Of a stretch of DNA of 25,653 nucleotides, positions 1-7,024 are shown piece after piece. Made by a program: the position numbers and the translations under genes. Position 1 is the first letter of the stretch. Each line of letters begins with the position of its first letter. This DNA is from a virus, in the IMG/VR virus record IMGVR_UViG_3300042924_006452, positions 1 through 25,653 of that record. The stretch is one strand, 5' to 3'. The notes beneath the pieces were generated by a model, which ran no database searches, had not been told where the DNA came from, and saw nothing but the letters and a program-made list of their open reading frames with translations.

Positions 1-1461
1 TTCAATGATGATCCTACTCAGACTGAAGTTGAACTTATCAAAAAGCAACTGCAACAGTGGTGCAAGTTGAATGAATTTGATACCCGAGCATTCAAGATTT
101 TCCGTAATACTGTAAAATACGGTGATCAGGTTTTTGTGCGTGATCCTGAAACATTCAAGTTGTTCTGGCTAGACATGACCAAAGTGGTCAAGGTAATTGT
201 GAACGAAAGTGAAGGCAAAAAGCCCGAGCAGTATGTATTGAAGGATATCAATCCCAATTTACAGAACCTTACAGTGGCAGAAAAGACTACCACAGACTTC
301 CAGGCACAACCACCCACTGCGGGTTACAGTGCTCCATACAGTTATACAGTGCCCAACGAGCCATATGGTACAACGGGATCACGCTTCAGCTTGGGCGTCA
401 ATGAAAATGCAGTAGACGCCAAACACATCGTGCACTTGAGCTTGACAGAAGGACTGGATCGTTACTGGCCTTTTGGTCAGAGTGTGCTTGAAAATATCTT
501 CAAGGTGTACAAACAGAAAGAATTGCTTGAAGATGCCATTCTTATCTATCGTGTACAGCGTGCTCCCGAACGCCGAGTGTTCAAGATTGACGTGGGTAAC
601 ATGCCCAGTCACATTGCCATGCAGTTTGTGAATCGCATCAAAGATGAAATCCACCAACGCCGCATACCCAGTGTTCACGGGGGACAGAGCGTATTAGATG
701 CCACATACAATCCCTTGAGTATCAACGAAGATTACTTCTTCCCAGTTACTGCTGATGGCCGTGGTAGCACCGTTGATGTGCTACCAGGTGGTCAGAATCT
801 GGGTGAAATTGATGACCTAAAATATTTCAATAACAGACTGGCTCGTGGGTTGCGTGTGCCCAGTAGTTATTTGCCCACAGGTCCAGAAGATAGTGAGCGC
901 CCATTAGTAGATGGCAAAGTGGGCACTGCCCTGATTCAGGAATATCGTTTCAACCAGTATTGCGAGCGCCTGCAGGGCTATATTGCTCGCAAATTAAATG
1001 AAGAATTCAAGTTGTTCCTGCGCTGGCGTGGTTTCAATATTGATAGTGGCCTGTTTGATATCACATTCAATCCACCACAAAACTTTGCTAGTTATCGTCA
1101 GGCAGAACTGGATACCAGTCGTGTAAACACATTTACTACCATTGCCCAATTGCCCTATATGAGTACCAGATTTGCCATGAAGCGATTCCTGGGCTTGACT
1201 GAAGAAGAAATCAAAGAAAATCAGAAACTCTGGTCTGAAGAACGCACTGAGCCTGAAGATGAAACTGCCAAGGGCAAAGATTTGCGTAGTATTGGTCTTA
1301 GTAGTGCTGATATTGAGGGCGATATTGAAGCTGCTGAAAACATACCAGATGAAAATCAACCACCTGATGAAGGCATGGCTCCTGAAGTTACAGCACCAGT
1401 AGCCACACCCAGTGGTGAACCAGGTGCTGGTGCAGCCGCAACTGCGCCACCTCCAGTATAA
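1..1461 (+). CDS. 20: Portal vertex protein, gp20-like (5' end outside window)
   Basis: The frame is open from base 1, so this is the C-terminal 486 codons of a longer protein; the TTG at 67 is internal, not the start. T4 gp20 is 524 aa, so only a few dozen residues are missing. It forms the dodecameric ring at the head vertex through which DNA passes and to which the neck and tail attach. Recognisable gp20 signatures are RAPERRVF followed by IDVGNMP (about 560-610), NEDYFFP (about 727-750) and LPGGQNLGEIDDLKYF (about 780-830), then a conserved VPSSYL. The last 60-70 residues (from about 1240) are acidic then Pro/Ala-rich and look disordered, a tail I do not recall from T4. It is first in a head operon in T4 order. 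A TATAAATA late-promoter box overlaps its stop codon. Identification is firm; the tail is only described. Confidence 0.96.
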   Translation, partial: FNDDPTQTEVELIKKQLQQWCKLNEFDTRAFKIFRNTVKYGDQVFVRDPETFKLFWLDMTKVVKVIVNESEGKKPEQYVLKDINPNLQNLTVAEKTTTDFQAQPPTAGYSAPYSYTVPNEPYGTTGSRFSLGVNENAVDAKHIVHLSLTEGLDRYWPFGQSVLENIFKVYKQKELLEDAILIYRVQRAPERRVFKIDVGNMPSHIAMQFVNRIKDEIHQRRIPSVHGGQSVLDATYNPLSINEDYFFPVTADGRGSTVDVLPGGQNLGEIDDLKYFNNRLARGLRVPSSYLPTGPEDSERPLVDGKVGTALIQEYRFNQYCERLQGYIARKLNEEFKLFLRWRGFNIDSGLFDITFNPPQNFASYRQAELDTSRVNTFTTIAQLPYMSTRFAMKRFLGLTEEEIKENQKLWSEERTEPEDETAKGKDLRSIGLSSADIEGDIEAAENIPDENQPPDEGMAPEVTAPVATPSGEPGAGAAATAPPPV

Positions 1462-1464
1462 ATA
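1457..1464 (+). promoter_or_regulatory. T4-type late promoter box TATAAATA
   Basis: An exact match to the T4 late -10 box, overlapping the portal stop codon (TAA 1459-1461). With T4 geometry, transcription would start near 1469-1471, almost exactly on the ATG of the 73-aa gene, so that gene would have little or no leader. It may mainly serve the downstream core and protease genes. Confidence 0.5.
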
Positions 1465-1469
1465 ATGGT

Positions 1470-1691
1470 ATGATACTCAGAGAATTTTACGAAGCAGCGC
1501 CCACGGGATGGCAAGATGTGCAGGACGACCACAGTCAGCCTGTCTGGGGTGAAACTCGCAAAACCAAATTAACACTGGGCCAGATCAATAAAATTCGTAA
1601 AATGAACGAAGTTCAGGCATTTGAACGAGCAAATGACTTGAAAAAAATACGCAAACAATACGCTCCTGTAACAACAGGACCCACCCTGTAA
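1470..1691 (+). CDS. Small prohead-region protein (73 aa), possible internal head protein
   Basis: I do not recognise a family with certainty. It lies between the portal gene and the acidic core gene, where T4 has its small core proteins. The sequence is basic and polar with no membrane segment. The N-terminus MILREFYEAAP resembles the short leader that targets T4 internal proteins to the prohead core: a hydrophobic/acidic decapeptide with a Leu-x-Glu (LRE) site of the gp21 type. The middle (TLGQINKIRKMNEVQAFER) looks helical. The start is 8 bases after the portal stop; an ATG at 1465 is in another frame. No clear Shine-Dalgarno sequence precedes it, which fits either coupling to gene 20 or a leaderless message from the overlapping late box. 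Packaging into the head is inference. Confidence 0.75.
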   Translation: MILREFYEAAPTGWQDVQDDHSQPVWGETRKTKLTLGQINKIRKMNEVQAFERANDLKKIRKQYAPVTTGPTL

Positions 1692-1804
1692 CCATTAAAA
1701 CTCCCGGGTTTCGGCAAAAATGCAAAAAAATACGCTATTTTGCGTTGTTTTCCAGCATAGCCGCTAAATACTTCTACCAAAGCCATTTTACCTAAGGAGA
1801 ACAA
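1692..1804 (+). other. Intergenic leader before the acidic core gene
   Basis: This 113-base gap has no gene. It holds an AT-rich inverted repeat (AAAATA 1727-1732 with TATTTT 1736-1741, loop CGC) followed by a short T-run at 1747-1752, too weak to call a terminator. A GCTAAATA box lies at 1763-1770, and a strong AAGGAG ribosome site at 1794-1799 sits five bases before the ATG at 1805. Confidence 0.5.
1763..1770 (+). promoter_or_regulatory. Possible late promoter box GCTAAATA
   Basis: One base away from the GATAAATA form found before other genes here and followed by the same C. It would start transcription near 1776, giving a leader of about 29 bases with the AAGGAG site. Support is weaker than for the exact boxes. 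Confidence 0.35.
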
Positions 1805-2647
1805 ATGAGCACAGCAAAATTTGAAAAGCTAATTGACCTCATCATCAATGAGGATCAAGAGCGCGCAGAACAATTGTTTCACGAAATCGTTGTAGAAAAG
1901 AGTCGTGAAATTTATGAAAACATCATGGCTGAAGAAAGCCTAGAAGAAGACCAAGTATCTGGCCTAATGGACGAAATTGAGGTCGAAGAAGAAGGCATGG
2001 AAGGCATGATGGAAATGGACGGTGAAGCCGAGGAAGAAGAGGACGGCGATTTTGACGTTGACGTTGGTGACGACGACGGCGAAATGGACATGGATGCCGA
2101 AATGGATGTTGAAATGGGCGACGAAGAAGCCATGGCCGGTGATGAAGAAGGCGAAGGCGATCTGGAAGACCGCGTAGTTGACCTGGAAGATAAGTTGGAC
2201 GAATTAATGGCTGAATTTGAAGCCATGATGGCCGACGAAGAAGATGCCGAAGGCGACGAAATGGGCGGCGAAGAAGCTGGCGAAGAGGAAGAAGGTGGCG
2301 TTATGGAAAGCGTCCAACTTCAGAAAGTAGCTGCACCCAAGCATGGTGATGACGGTGCCCAAAAGAAAAGCCCAGTTGCCGCCAATAGTGGTGCCACAGG
2401 CATGGCCAGTAAGCCAGTGAAGTTCGCTGGTGACCATGAGACACCTCCCAGCAGCCCCAAGGCTCCTAGTAACGAGTACACCAAGAAGGAAGGCAGTCTG
2501 CCACATGCAGGTCAGTTCAAGAACTCTCCTGGTGTAGATGGTGCCAAGACTGAAGCTGCCCCCAAGGCCAAGCATGGTGATGACGGTGCAAACAAGCGCA
2601 GTCCAGTGGCTGAAGGCAAGAAGCCAGTCAAGCGTATTGTGAAGTAA
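1805..2647 (+). CDS. Acidic prohead core protein (gp67/gp68 type)
   Basis: 280 aa in three parts. Residues 1-50 are helical, with the pattern I associate with T4-like core proteins (FEKLIDLI, then AEQLFHEIVVEK). Residues 51-172 are extremely acidic (Glu, Asp, Met, Gly), with a possible coiled stretch near 121-143 (EDRVVDLEDKLDELMAEFEA). Residues 173-280 are Pro/Ser/Lys-rich and repeat one motif twice: KHGDDGAQKKSPVA at 179-192 and KHGDDGANKRSPVA at 256-269. Proteins at this locus (between 20 and 21) form the inner core around which the prohead assembles and are cut up by gp21; T4 gp67 is also very acidic but only 80 aa, so this one is much longer. The start is decided by AAGGAG at 1794-1799. 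Location and composition make the class likely; a one-to-one match to gp67 or gp68 is not established. Confidence 0.78.
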   Translation: MSTAKFEKLIDLIINEDQERAEQLFHEIVVEKSREIYENIMAEESLEEDQVSGLMDEIEVEEEGMEGMMEMDGEAEEEEDGDFDVDVGDDDGEMDMDAEMDVEMGDEEAMAGDEEGEGDLEDRVVDLEDKLDELMAEFEAMMADEEDAEGDEMGGEEAGEEEEGGVMESVQLQKVAAPKHGDDGAQKKSPVAANSGATGMASKPVKFAGDHETPPSSPKAPSNEYTKKEGSLPHAGQFKNSPGVDGAKTEAAPKAKHGDDGANKRSPVAEGKKPVKRIVK

Positions 2648-2659
2648 GGATTAGGACAA

Positions 2660-3301
2660 ATGGCTTTGTACCTAAAAGAAAACCTAACTTTCGACCGTGC
2701 CAACATGGTGGTCGAAAGTGATGGTGAAGGTAGTGGAAAATCTCTTTACATGAAGGGGATTTTCATTCAGGGTGGGGTACGCAACGCCAATGAGCGTGTG
2801 TATCCCGTGCCTGAGATTGAAAAAGCCGTTGAACAGTTGAATGAGCAAATCACCAATGGGCACAGTGTCCTGGGTGAAGTTGATCATCCTGATGACCTGA
2901 AAATCAATCTGGATCGTGTGAGCCACATGATTGTTAACATGTGGATGGATGGTCCTAACGGATTTGGCAAATTAAAGATTCTACCCACTCCCATGGGACA
3001 ACTTGTTAGTACCATGTTGCAGAGTGGTGTCAAACTCGGCGTTAGTAGCAGAGGCAGCGGCAACGTTGATGATGCTACAGGCAAAGTCAGTGATTTTGAA
3101 ATAGTCACTGTGGACATTGTGGCCCAGCCCAGTGCCCCCAACGCTTATCCCAAAGCAATTTACGAAGGACTCATGAACATGCGTCATGGCCATCGTGTGC
3201 TGGATAATCTAAAGGGACAAAAACTGGACCAGGACGCACGTGTTCAAAAATACTTGAGAGAAGAGGTAACTCGACTCATCAAGGATCTAAAAATCAAATA
3301 A
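2660..3301 (+). CDS. 21: Prohead maturation protease, gp21-like
   Basis: 213 aa, almost the length of T4 gp21 (212). It is the serine protease of the T4 prohead (MEROPS S80 type, herpesvirus-assemblin-like fold) that cleaves capsid, scaffold and core proteins after Leu/Ile-x-Glu before DNA packaging. Expected catalytic elements are visible: the His motif GEVDHPDD with H76, the Ser motif GVSSRG with S129/S130, and the third element in TVDIVAQPSAP with D152. RNANERVYP near residues 41-49 is the typical conserved N-terminal block. The C-terminus is basic and helical. It starts 12 bases after the core gene with AGGA at 2653-2656, and is followed directly by its main substrate, the scaffold gene. 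Nothing looks broken, so it should be active. Which Ser is the nucleophile is not certain from sight. Confidence 0.95.
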   Translation: MALYLKENLTFDRANMVVESDGEGSGKSLYMKGIFIQGGVRNANERVYPVPEIEKAVEQLNEQITNGHSVLGEVDHPDDLKINLDRVSHMIVNMWMDGPNGFGKLKILPTPMGQLVSTMLQSGVKLGVSSRGSGNVDDATGKVSDFEIVTVDIVAQPSAPNAYPKAIYEGLMNMRHGHRVLDNLKGQKLDQDARVQKYLREEVTRLIKDLKIK

Positions 3302-3312
3302 GGGGATAAAGC

Positions 3313-4416
3313 ATGTTTGATGCTATCAAACCATTACTTGAGAGTGGCGTAGTGAATGCTGAGACAGCACAGGCTATTAATGAAGCCTGGGAGTCAAAGC
3401 TAAATGAAGCTCGCAATCAAGTTCGTGCTGAACTGCGTGAGGAGTTCGCACAAAAATACGAACATGATAAGAATGTAATGGTAGAAGCCCTGGATAAGAT
3501 GGTTACTGAAGGTCTGAGCAGCGAAATTGCTGAATTCCAGCAAGAGCGCCAAGCAATGATGGAAGACCGTGTGAAAGCCCAGCAAAAGCTAAGTGAAAAC
3601 GCACAACGTTTCAATGATTTCATGGTTACTAAACTAGCCGAAGAGATTCGTGAACTGCGTGCTGATCGCAAGACTCAAATGGAAAGTCGTGAAAAACTAG
3701 AGCAATTCGTAGTAAAAGCTCTGGCCCGCGAAATTAAAGAATTTGAGCAAGACAAGCGTGCTGTGGTTGAAGCCAAGGTCAAACTTGTTGCAGAAGCCAA
3801 GACCCAACTTGAAGCACTGAAGGCTAAGTTCATTAGCGAAAGTGCCAAGAAGTTGAACGAAGCAGTAGCTAAACAACTCAAGGGTGAAATCAGTCAGTTG
3901 AAGGAAGATATCAAGAGCGCACGTGAGAGTGCTTTTGGTCGTCGTCTGTTTGAGGCTTTCGCAGCCGAGTTCAGTGCAACCCACTTGAACGAAAAGGCAG
4001 AAACACGCAAGTTGATGGCTCAACTTGTGGAGAAAGATCAAAAACTGGCCGAATCTATCAAGGCAACCAAAGAAGCCAAACTATTGGTTGAAAACAAAGA
4101 ACGTGAAGTTCGCATCATCAAAGAAAGCAATCTTCGTGAAAAAACAATGTCCGAGTTACTCGGCACATTGAACGAAGAAAAAGCTGGCGTAATGCGTAAC
4201 TTACTAGAAAGCGTCCAGACACCAAAGCTAAAGGCCGCTTTTGACAAGTATCTACCAGCCGTACTAAACACCGCTGCTGAAAAAACTGCTCCTGCAAAGA
4301 AGCAACTGATCAGTGAAAGTGTTGAAGTAACTGGTGATAAATCTGCCGCAAAGACCGAAGTTGAAGTTGAAGATAGGGACAACCTGATTGACTTCAAACG
4401 TCTGGCAGGGCTTTAA
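3313..4416 (+). CDS. 22: Prohead scaffolding core protein, gp22-like
   Basis: 367 aa, longer than T4 gp22 (269). It is almost entirely predicted alpha-helix and coiled coil, rich in Glu, Lys, Ala, Leu and Gln from residue 25 to about 290, as expected for the major scaffold that is later removed by gp21. Potential gp21 sites (Leu/Ile-x-Glu) are frequent, for example LLE at 8-10 and the later LNE, LSE, LAE and ISE, consistent with digestion to small peptides. The C-terminus ends DFKRLAGL, a short conserved tail that I expect contacts the capsid protein (inference). The ribosome site AGGGGA (3301-3306) overlaps the gp21 stop codon, so the two genes are tightly linked. Position between 21 and 23 is exactly as in T4. 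Function is assigned from position, composition and the tail; sequence of coiled coils alone would not be decisive. Confidence 0.9.
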   Translation: MFDAIKPLLESGVVNAETAQAINEAWESKLNEARNQVRAELREEFAQKYEHDKNVMVEALDKMVTEGLSSEIAEFQQERQAMMEDRVKAQQKLSENAQRFNDFMVTKLAEEIRELRADRKTQMESREKLEQFVVKALAREIKEFEQDKRAVVEAKVKLVAEAKTQLEALKAKFISESAKKLNEAVAKQLKGEISQLKEDIKSARESAFGRRLFEAFAAEFSATHLNEKAETRKLMAQLVEKDQKLAESIKATKEAKLLVENKEREVRIIKESNLREKTMSELLGTLNEEKAGVMRNLLESVQTPKLKAAFDKYLPAVLNTAAEKTAPAKKQLISESVEVTGDKSAAKTEVEVEDRDNLIDFKRLAGL

Positions 4417-4446
4417 TTGACATACTATACAAGGAGAATATGTAAC

Positions 4447-5667
4447 ATGTCTAAGGTACTATTAGAGAGCCGTTGGGGCGAAACAAAAGAAGCCCTTCTA
4501 GAAGGTCTCCAGGGAACACGCCGTACATCTATGTCCGTGATTCTTGAAAATACTCGTAAGCAGTTGCTGGCTGAAAGTTCAGCTGGTACAACTGTTGCTG
4601 GCAACATCGCCACACTGAACCGTGTGATTCTGCCAGTTATCCGTCGTGTGATGCCCACCGTTATCGCTAACGAACTGGTTGGTGTTCAGCCCATGACAGG
4701 TCCTGTTGGTCAGATCCATACTCTGCGTGTTCGTTACGCTCAGAACCTGGGTCCTTATGGTGCCAGCGATCCTGACAATGTGGCCGGCGTTTACGCTGGT
4801 GACGAAGCTCTGAGCCCATTCAAGATTGCTCAGGCTTACTCACGCACACCCAACGGCACAAACACAGCCGCTGGTACACCTCCCTTCTATACCGCTGCTG
4901 ACACAGCAACTCTGGAAGGTAACGGCGGTAAGCCCATCAGTGTCCAGATCCTGCGTCAAGCTGTTGAAGCCAAGAGCCGCAAGTTGCAAGCTCGTTGGAC
5001 ATTCGAAGCAGCCCAGGATGCACAGAGTCAGCATGGTATCGACGTTGAAGCCGAAATCATGGCCGCTCTGGCACAGGAAATCACTGCTGAAATCGACCAG
5101 GAAATTCTGTTGAGCCTGCGTAGTCTGGCTGCTACAGAGTTCACATACAACCAAGCTACCGTTTCTGGTACTGCTACATTCGTTGGTGACGAACACGCCG
5201 CTCTGGCCGTTCTGATCAACCGTGTTGCTAACCTGATCGCACAGCGCACTCGTCGCGGTGCTGGTAACTGGGCTGTGGTAAGTAGTGAGGCTCTGACAGT
5301 GCTGCAAAGTGCTACAACCAGTGCTTTTGCTCGTACTACAGAAGGTACTTTCGAAGCCCCAACAAACACCAAGTTTGTGGGTACACTGAACAACGCAATG
5401 CGTGTGTTCGTTGATAGTTATGCTCCAAGTGGCACACCAGTTCTGGTTGGCTACAAGGGTTCAAGCGAGACTGATGCCGCCGCTTTCTACTGCCCATACA
5501 TTCCCTTGATGAGCAGTGGCGTTGTGTTGGATCCATCAACATTCGAACCAGTTGTGTCATTTATGACCCGTTACGGATACGTCGAATTGACAAACACCGC
5601 AAGTAGTTTCGGCAATGCCGCTGACTACCTCGGAGAAATAGCCATCACAAACGTCACCTTTCAGTGA
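4447..5667 (+). CDS. 23: Major capsid protein, gp23-like precursor
   Basis: The start is placed at ATG 4447 rather than further upstream: a strong AAGGAG lies at 4431-4436, and an ATG at 4440 is followed at once by TAA. This gives 406 aa, shorter than T4 gp23 (521). It builds the hexamers of the head shell. Signatures include IATLNRVILPVIRRVMPT (residues about 53-70), GPVGQIHTLRVRY, GTLNNAMRVFVDSYAP, VGYKG and the C-terminal FEPVVSFMTRYGY. The helical N-terminus (residues 1-43) should be a propeptide: L41-A42-E43 followed by Ser fits the gp21 rule and sits just before the conserved core, like the T4 cut after residue 65. No gp24-like vertex gene follows. A strong terminator lies 30 bases downstream. 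No late-promoter box is seen immediately upstream, so it probably shares the upstream transcript. Confidence 0.97.
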   Translation: MSKVLLESRWGETKEALLEGLQGTRRTSMSVILENTRKQLLAESSAGTTVAGNIATLNRVILPVIRRVMPTVIANELVGVQPMTGPVGQIHTLRVRYAQNLGPYGASDPDNVAGVYAGDEALSPFKIAQAYSRTPNGTNTAAGTPPFYTAADTATLEGNGGKPISVQILRQAVEAKSRKLQARWTFEAAQDAQSQHGIDVEAEIMAALAQEITAEIDQEILLSLRSLAATEFTYNQATVSGTATFVGDEHAALAVLINRVANLIAQRTRRGAGNWAVVSSEALTVLQSATTSAFARTTEGTFEAPTNTKFVGTLNNAMRVFVDSYAPSGTPVLVGYKGSSETDAAAFYCPYIPLMSSGVVLDPSTFEPVVSFMTRYGYVELTNTASSFGNAADYLGEIAITNVTFQ

Positions 5668-5697
5668 AAATGGTACGATAGAGATAGCATCTCAAAT

Positions 5698-5727
5698 AAA
5701 AAAGGGAACTTCGGTTCCCTTTTTTTA
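5698..5727. terminator. Bidirectional intrinsic terminator between gp23 and the HNH gene
   Basis: A perfect 12-bp stem (5698-5709 with 5714-5725) closed by a TTCG loop. The A-run on the left and T-run on the right give a U-tract in both directions. It ends gp23 transcripts on the + strand, and its right edge touches the TAA of the minus-strand endonuclease gene (5725-5727), so it can also end that message. Confidence 0.88.
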
Positions 5728-6480
5728 TGAACGTTTACGACCTCCCCTTTGCCAACCGTTATCCAGCCAATATTGTAAATCAGGCTCTTTGATTTTTTTC
5801 TCAACCCCATCTTTGTTTATACTGATGTTTCCTTTGACTGCATTGCGTACATTCTCTCCGTGAGAACTGACTTTTTTATGACCTTTGCTTCCTTGGCTTA
5901 TTGCAAGTTTGTGTTCTTCTGAATGTGGACCTCGGGGAACTCCGATTTGCCTCTCACTCATTTTTTTCTTAGTTTCTTCTGATCTTTTGTTATTTCCGTT
6001 TGATAAAAGTGATTTTATCCTCTTTTCAATGGTAGCGGCACTGCGTTTTTTACCCTTATTCTTCCTGCCGCCCTTGTACTGTTCCCCCTCAAGTTGTTTG
6101 CCCTTGTTCCAGGGTTCTCTGCCACGCATAAACTCACTGTGCTGGCGTATCAACTCAAGGCGATTGCGTTCATAAGCACGAACTATCCTATGGTCCAGCA
6201 CACGACCCATATGCTCACCACCCACACGCATCATGTTGAAGGCATAACGCATTTTGGCCAATGCAGCGCCACTGGTCATTTTGGTCAGTAACCAGTGGCA
6301 CCAGGCATGATCATGGTATGACAGTCGTACCAGATTCTCTAGATCATCACTGCCGCCCAGTGATCGTGGAATGATGTGGTGCATTTCACTGTTGGGTGCA
6401 TCTTCTGGTAGCCTGCGTTTTTGGATAACAGCATAGTACCAGCGAGTGTATTTGGAATCATTGAAAATTGGTGTGCCCAT
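5725..6480 (-). CDS. HNH homing-type endonuclease with NUMOD3 motifs
   Basis: 251 aa. The N-terminal domain has the HNH signature: MHHIIPRSLGG with H34/H35, N49 in ENLVRL, and H56/H58 in SYHDHAWCHWLL. Such free-standing enzymes nick or cut a specific site, often in phage relatives lacking the gene, and spread by repair. Residues about 110-205 are very basic and contain SEETKKKMSERQ (about 167-178) and HSEEHKLAIS (about 186-195), which fit NUMOD3 DNA-binding motifs. The C-terminal WLDNGWQRGGR (GW at 242-243) resembles a tail I know from other T4-phage homing endonucleases. It is antisense to the surrounding late genes and lies between gp23 and the fibres, as an inserted element would. A GATAAATA box on its strand lies just before the ATG. 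All catalytic residues seem present. Target site unknown. Confidence 0.88.
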   Translation of the reverse strand: MGTPIFNDSKYTRWYYAVIQKRRLPEDAPNSEMHHIIPRSLGGSDDLENLVRLSYHDHAWCHWLLTKMTSGAALAKMRYAFNMMRVGGEHMGRVLDHRIVRAYERNRLELIRQHSEFMRGREPWNKGKQLEGEQYKGGRKNKGKKRSAATIEKRIKSLLSNGNNKRSEETKKKMSERQIGVPRGPHSEEHKLAISQGSKGHKKVSSHGENVRNAVKGNISINKDGVEKKIKEPDLQYWLDNGWQRGGRKRS

Positions 6481-6485
6481 GCCAG

Positions 6486-6493
6486 TATTTATC
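6486..6493 (-). promoter_or_regulatory. Late promoter box GATAAATA for the HNH gene
   Basis: Read on the minus strand this is GATAAATAC, the same word as before other genes here. It ends five bases before the ATG at 6480, so with T4 spacing the message would start at or beside the start codon and be leaderless. Confidence 0.45.
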
Positions 6494-6556
6494 TCACGCT
6501 ATAACAAATGTCACTTTCCAGTAATCCTACATGATCCAGGATTTTATTGCAACAAG

Positions 6557-6564
6557 CATAAATA
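6557..6564 (+). promoter_or_regulatory. Possible late promoter box CATAAATA
   Basis: A + strand late-type box in a gap where both flanking genes lie on the minus strand. The only thing downstream before a terminator at 6605 is about 35-40 untranslated bases, so it may drive a short RNA. Confidence 0.35.
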
Positions 6565-6569
6565 CCATT

Positions 6570-6627
6570 ATACAAACTTTCTCAATCGGGATGGGAAGCA
6601 AACTGGGAGACTCTGGTCTCCCTTTTT
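6570..6627 (+). ncRNA. Candidate small RNA between a late box and a terminator
   Basis: If the CATAAATA box at 6557 is used, transcription starts near 6570 and ends at the hairpin at 6605-6622 with its T-run, giving about 58 bases. The body is T-rich then G-rich (about 6580-6600). I do not match it to any known RNA family. It could equally be the leftover terminator of an older gene order. Unproven. Confidence 0.25.
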
Positions 6628-6628
6628 G
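6605..6628 (+). terminator. Intrinsic terminator, + strand
   Basis: A 7-bp stem GGGAGAC (6605-6611) and GTCTCCC (6616-6622), loop TCTG, followed by TTTTTG. The T-run is only on the + strand side, although both neighbouring genes are on the minus strand, so no annotated gene uses it. Confidence 0.7.
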
Positions 6629-6632
6629 TTGG

Positions 6633-6953
6633 CTACAATCTTATATTGCCCCAATCCAGTGTGGCATCCACAGTGAGTTCTTTTCTCTTACGCAATCGTT
6701 TCAATCTTACAGCGTTGCAGTTTGCACAAATGCTGTGACCATCAACATAGCAAATCTGGCTGCTATCAACAGCCTGAAATCCACAGTTATCGCATGCCAT
6801 TTCTTTGCGGCCACGATTTCTGTACATTTCACGGGCACAGTTATTACAATATTTGTGCCACCTGGTATATCCTAGAACACTAGTTCCATTGGATCTTGCA
6901 GGTAGTTTTTGGCATCTAGTACATACTGGTCTGATTGGTTGTGATCTTAACAT
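6633..6953 (-). CDS. Small double zinc-ribbon protein (homing-endonuclease-associated type)
   Basis: 106 aa with two four-Cys clusters: C11/C14 with C36/C39, and C54/C57 with C76/C79, each CxxC pair spaced as in zinc ribbons or treble clefs. The surrounding residues are basic (RLKRLRKRKEL near 83-92), suggesting nucleic-acid binding. The layout (first ribbon, then CDNCGF and DGHS before CANC) resembles small phage proteins that carry an HNH/EndoVII-like core after CxxCGF, but the usual DHIDGN-like segment is shortened to VDGHS, so catalysis is doubtful. It lies upstream of and in the same direction as the HNH gene, and divergently from the first fibre gene. The stop is TAG at 6633-6635. Role is unknown: a DNA-binding partner of the endonuclease, a decayed endonuclease, or a regulator are all possible. 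Confidence 0.75.
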   Translation of the reverse strand: MLRSQPIRPVCTRCQKLPARSNGTSVLGYTRWHKYCNNCAREMYRNRGRKEMACDNCGFQAVDSSQICYVDGHSICANCNAVRLKRLRKRKELTVDATLDWGNIRL

Positions 6954-7024
6954 ATCTGGATTTAGTGTACCACACTTGGTTTAAATCTGGATATAGATAA
7001 ATAACATATAAACTGGGATTTACG
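6954..7024. other. Divergent control region with late box GATAAATA (6996-7003)
   Basis: This 71-base gap separates the minus-strand zinc protein from the + strand fibre genes. GATAAATAA lies at 6996-7004 on the + strand and would start transcription near 7009. A GGGA at 7014-7017 is the likely ribosome site for ATG 7025. I see no convincing minus-strand promoter here. Confidence 0.5.

Noticed and set aside
1722-1752. A terminator after the 73-aa gene
   Set aside because: The stem is short and AT-only with a broken T-run, so the downstream core gene is probably still reached by upstream transcription.
4417-4446. A host-type promoter before gp23 (TTGACA at 4417)
   Set aside because: The nearest -10-like word lies only a few bases away, far from the usual 16-18 base spacing, and no late box is present; gp23 is more simply read from upstream.
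4417-4446. An earlier start for gp23 at 4417
   Set aside because: The AAGGAG site lies downstream of that codon and just before ATG 4447, and the extra ten residues would be translated from the ribosome-binding region.
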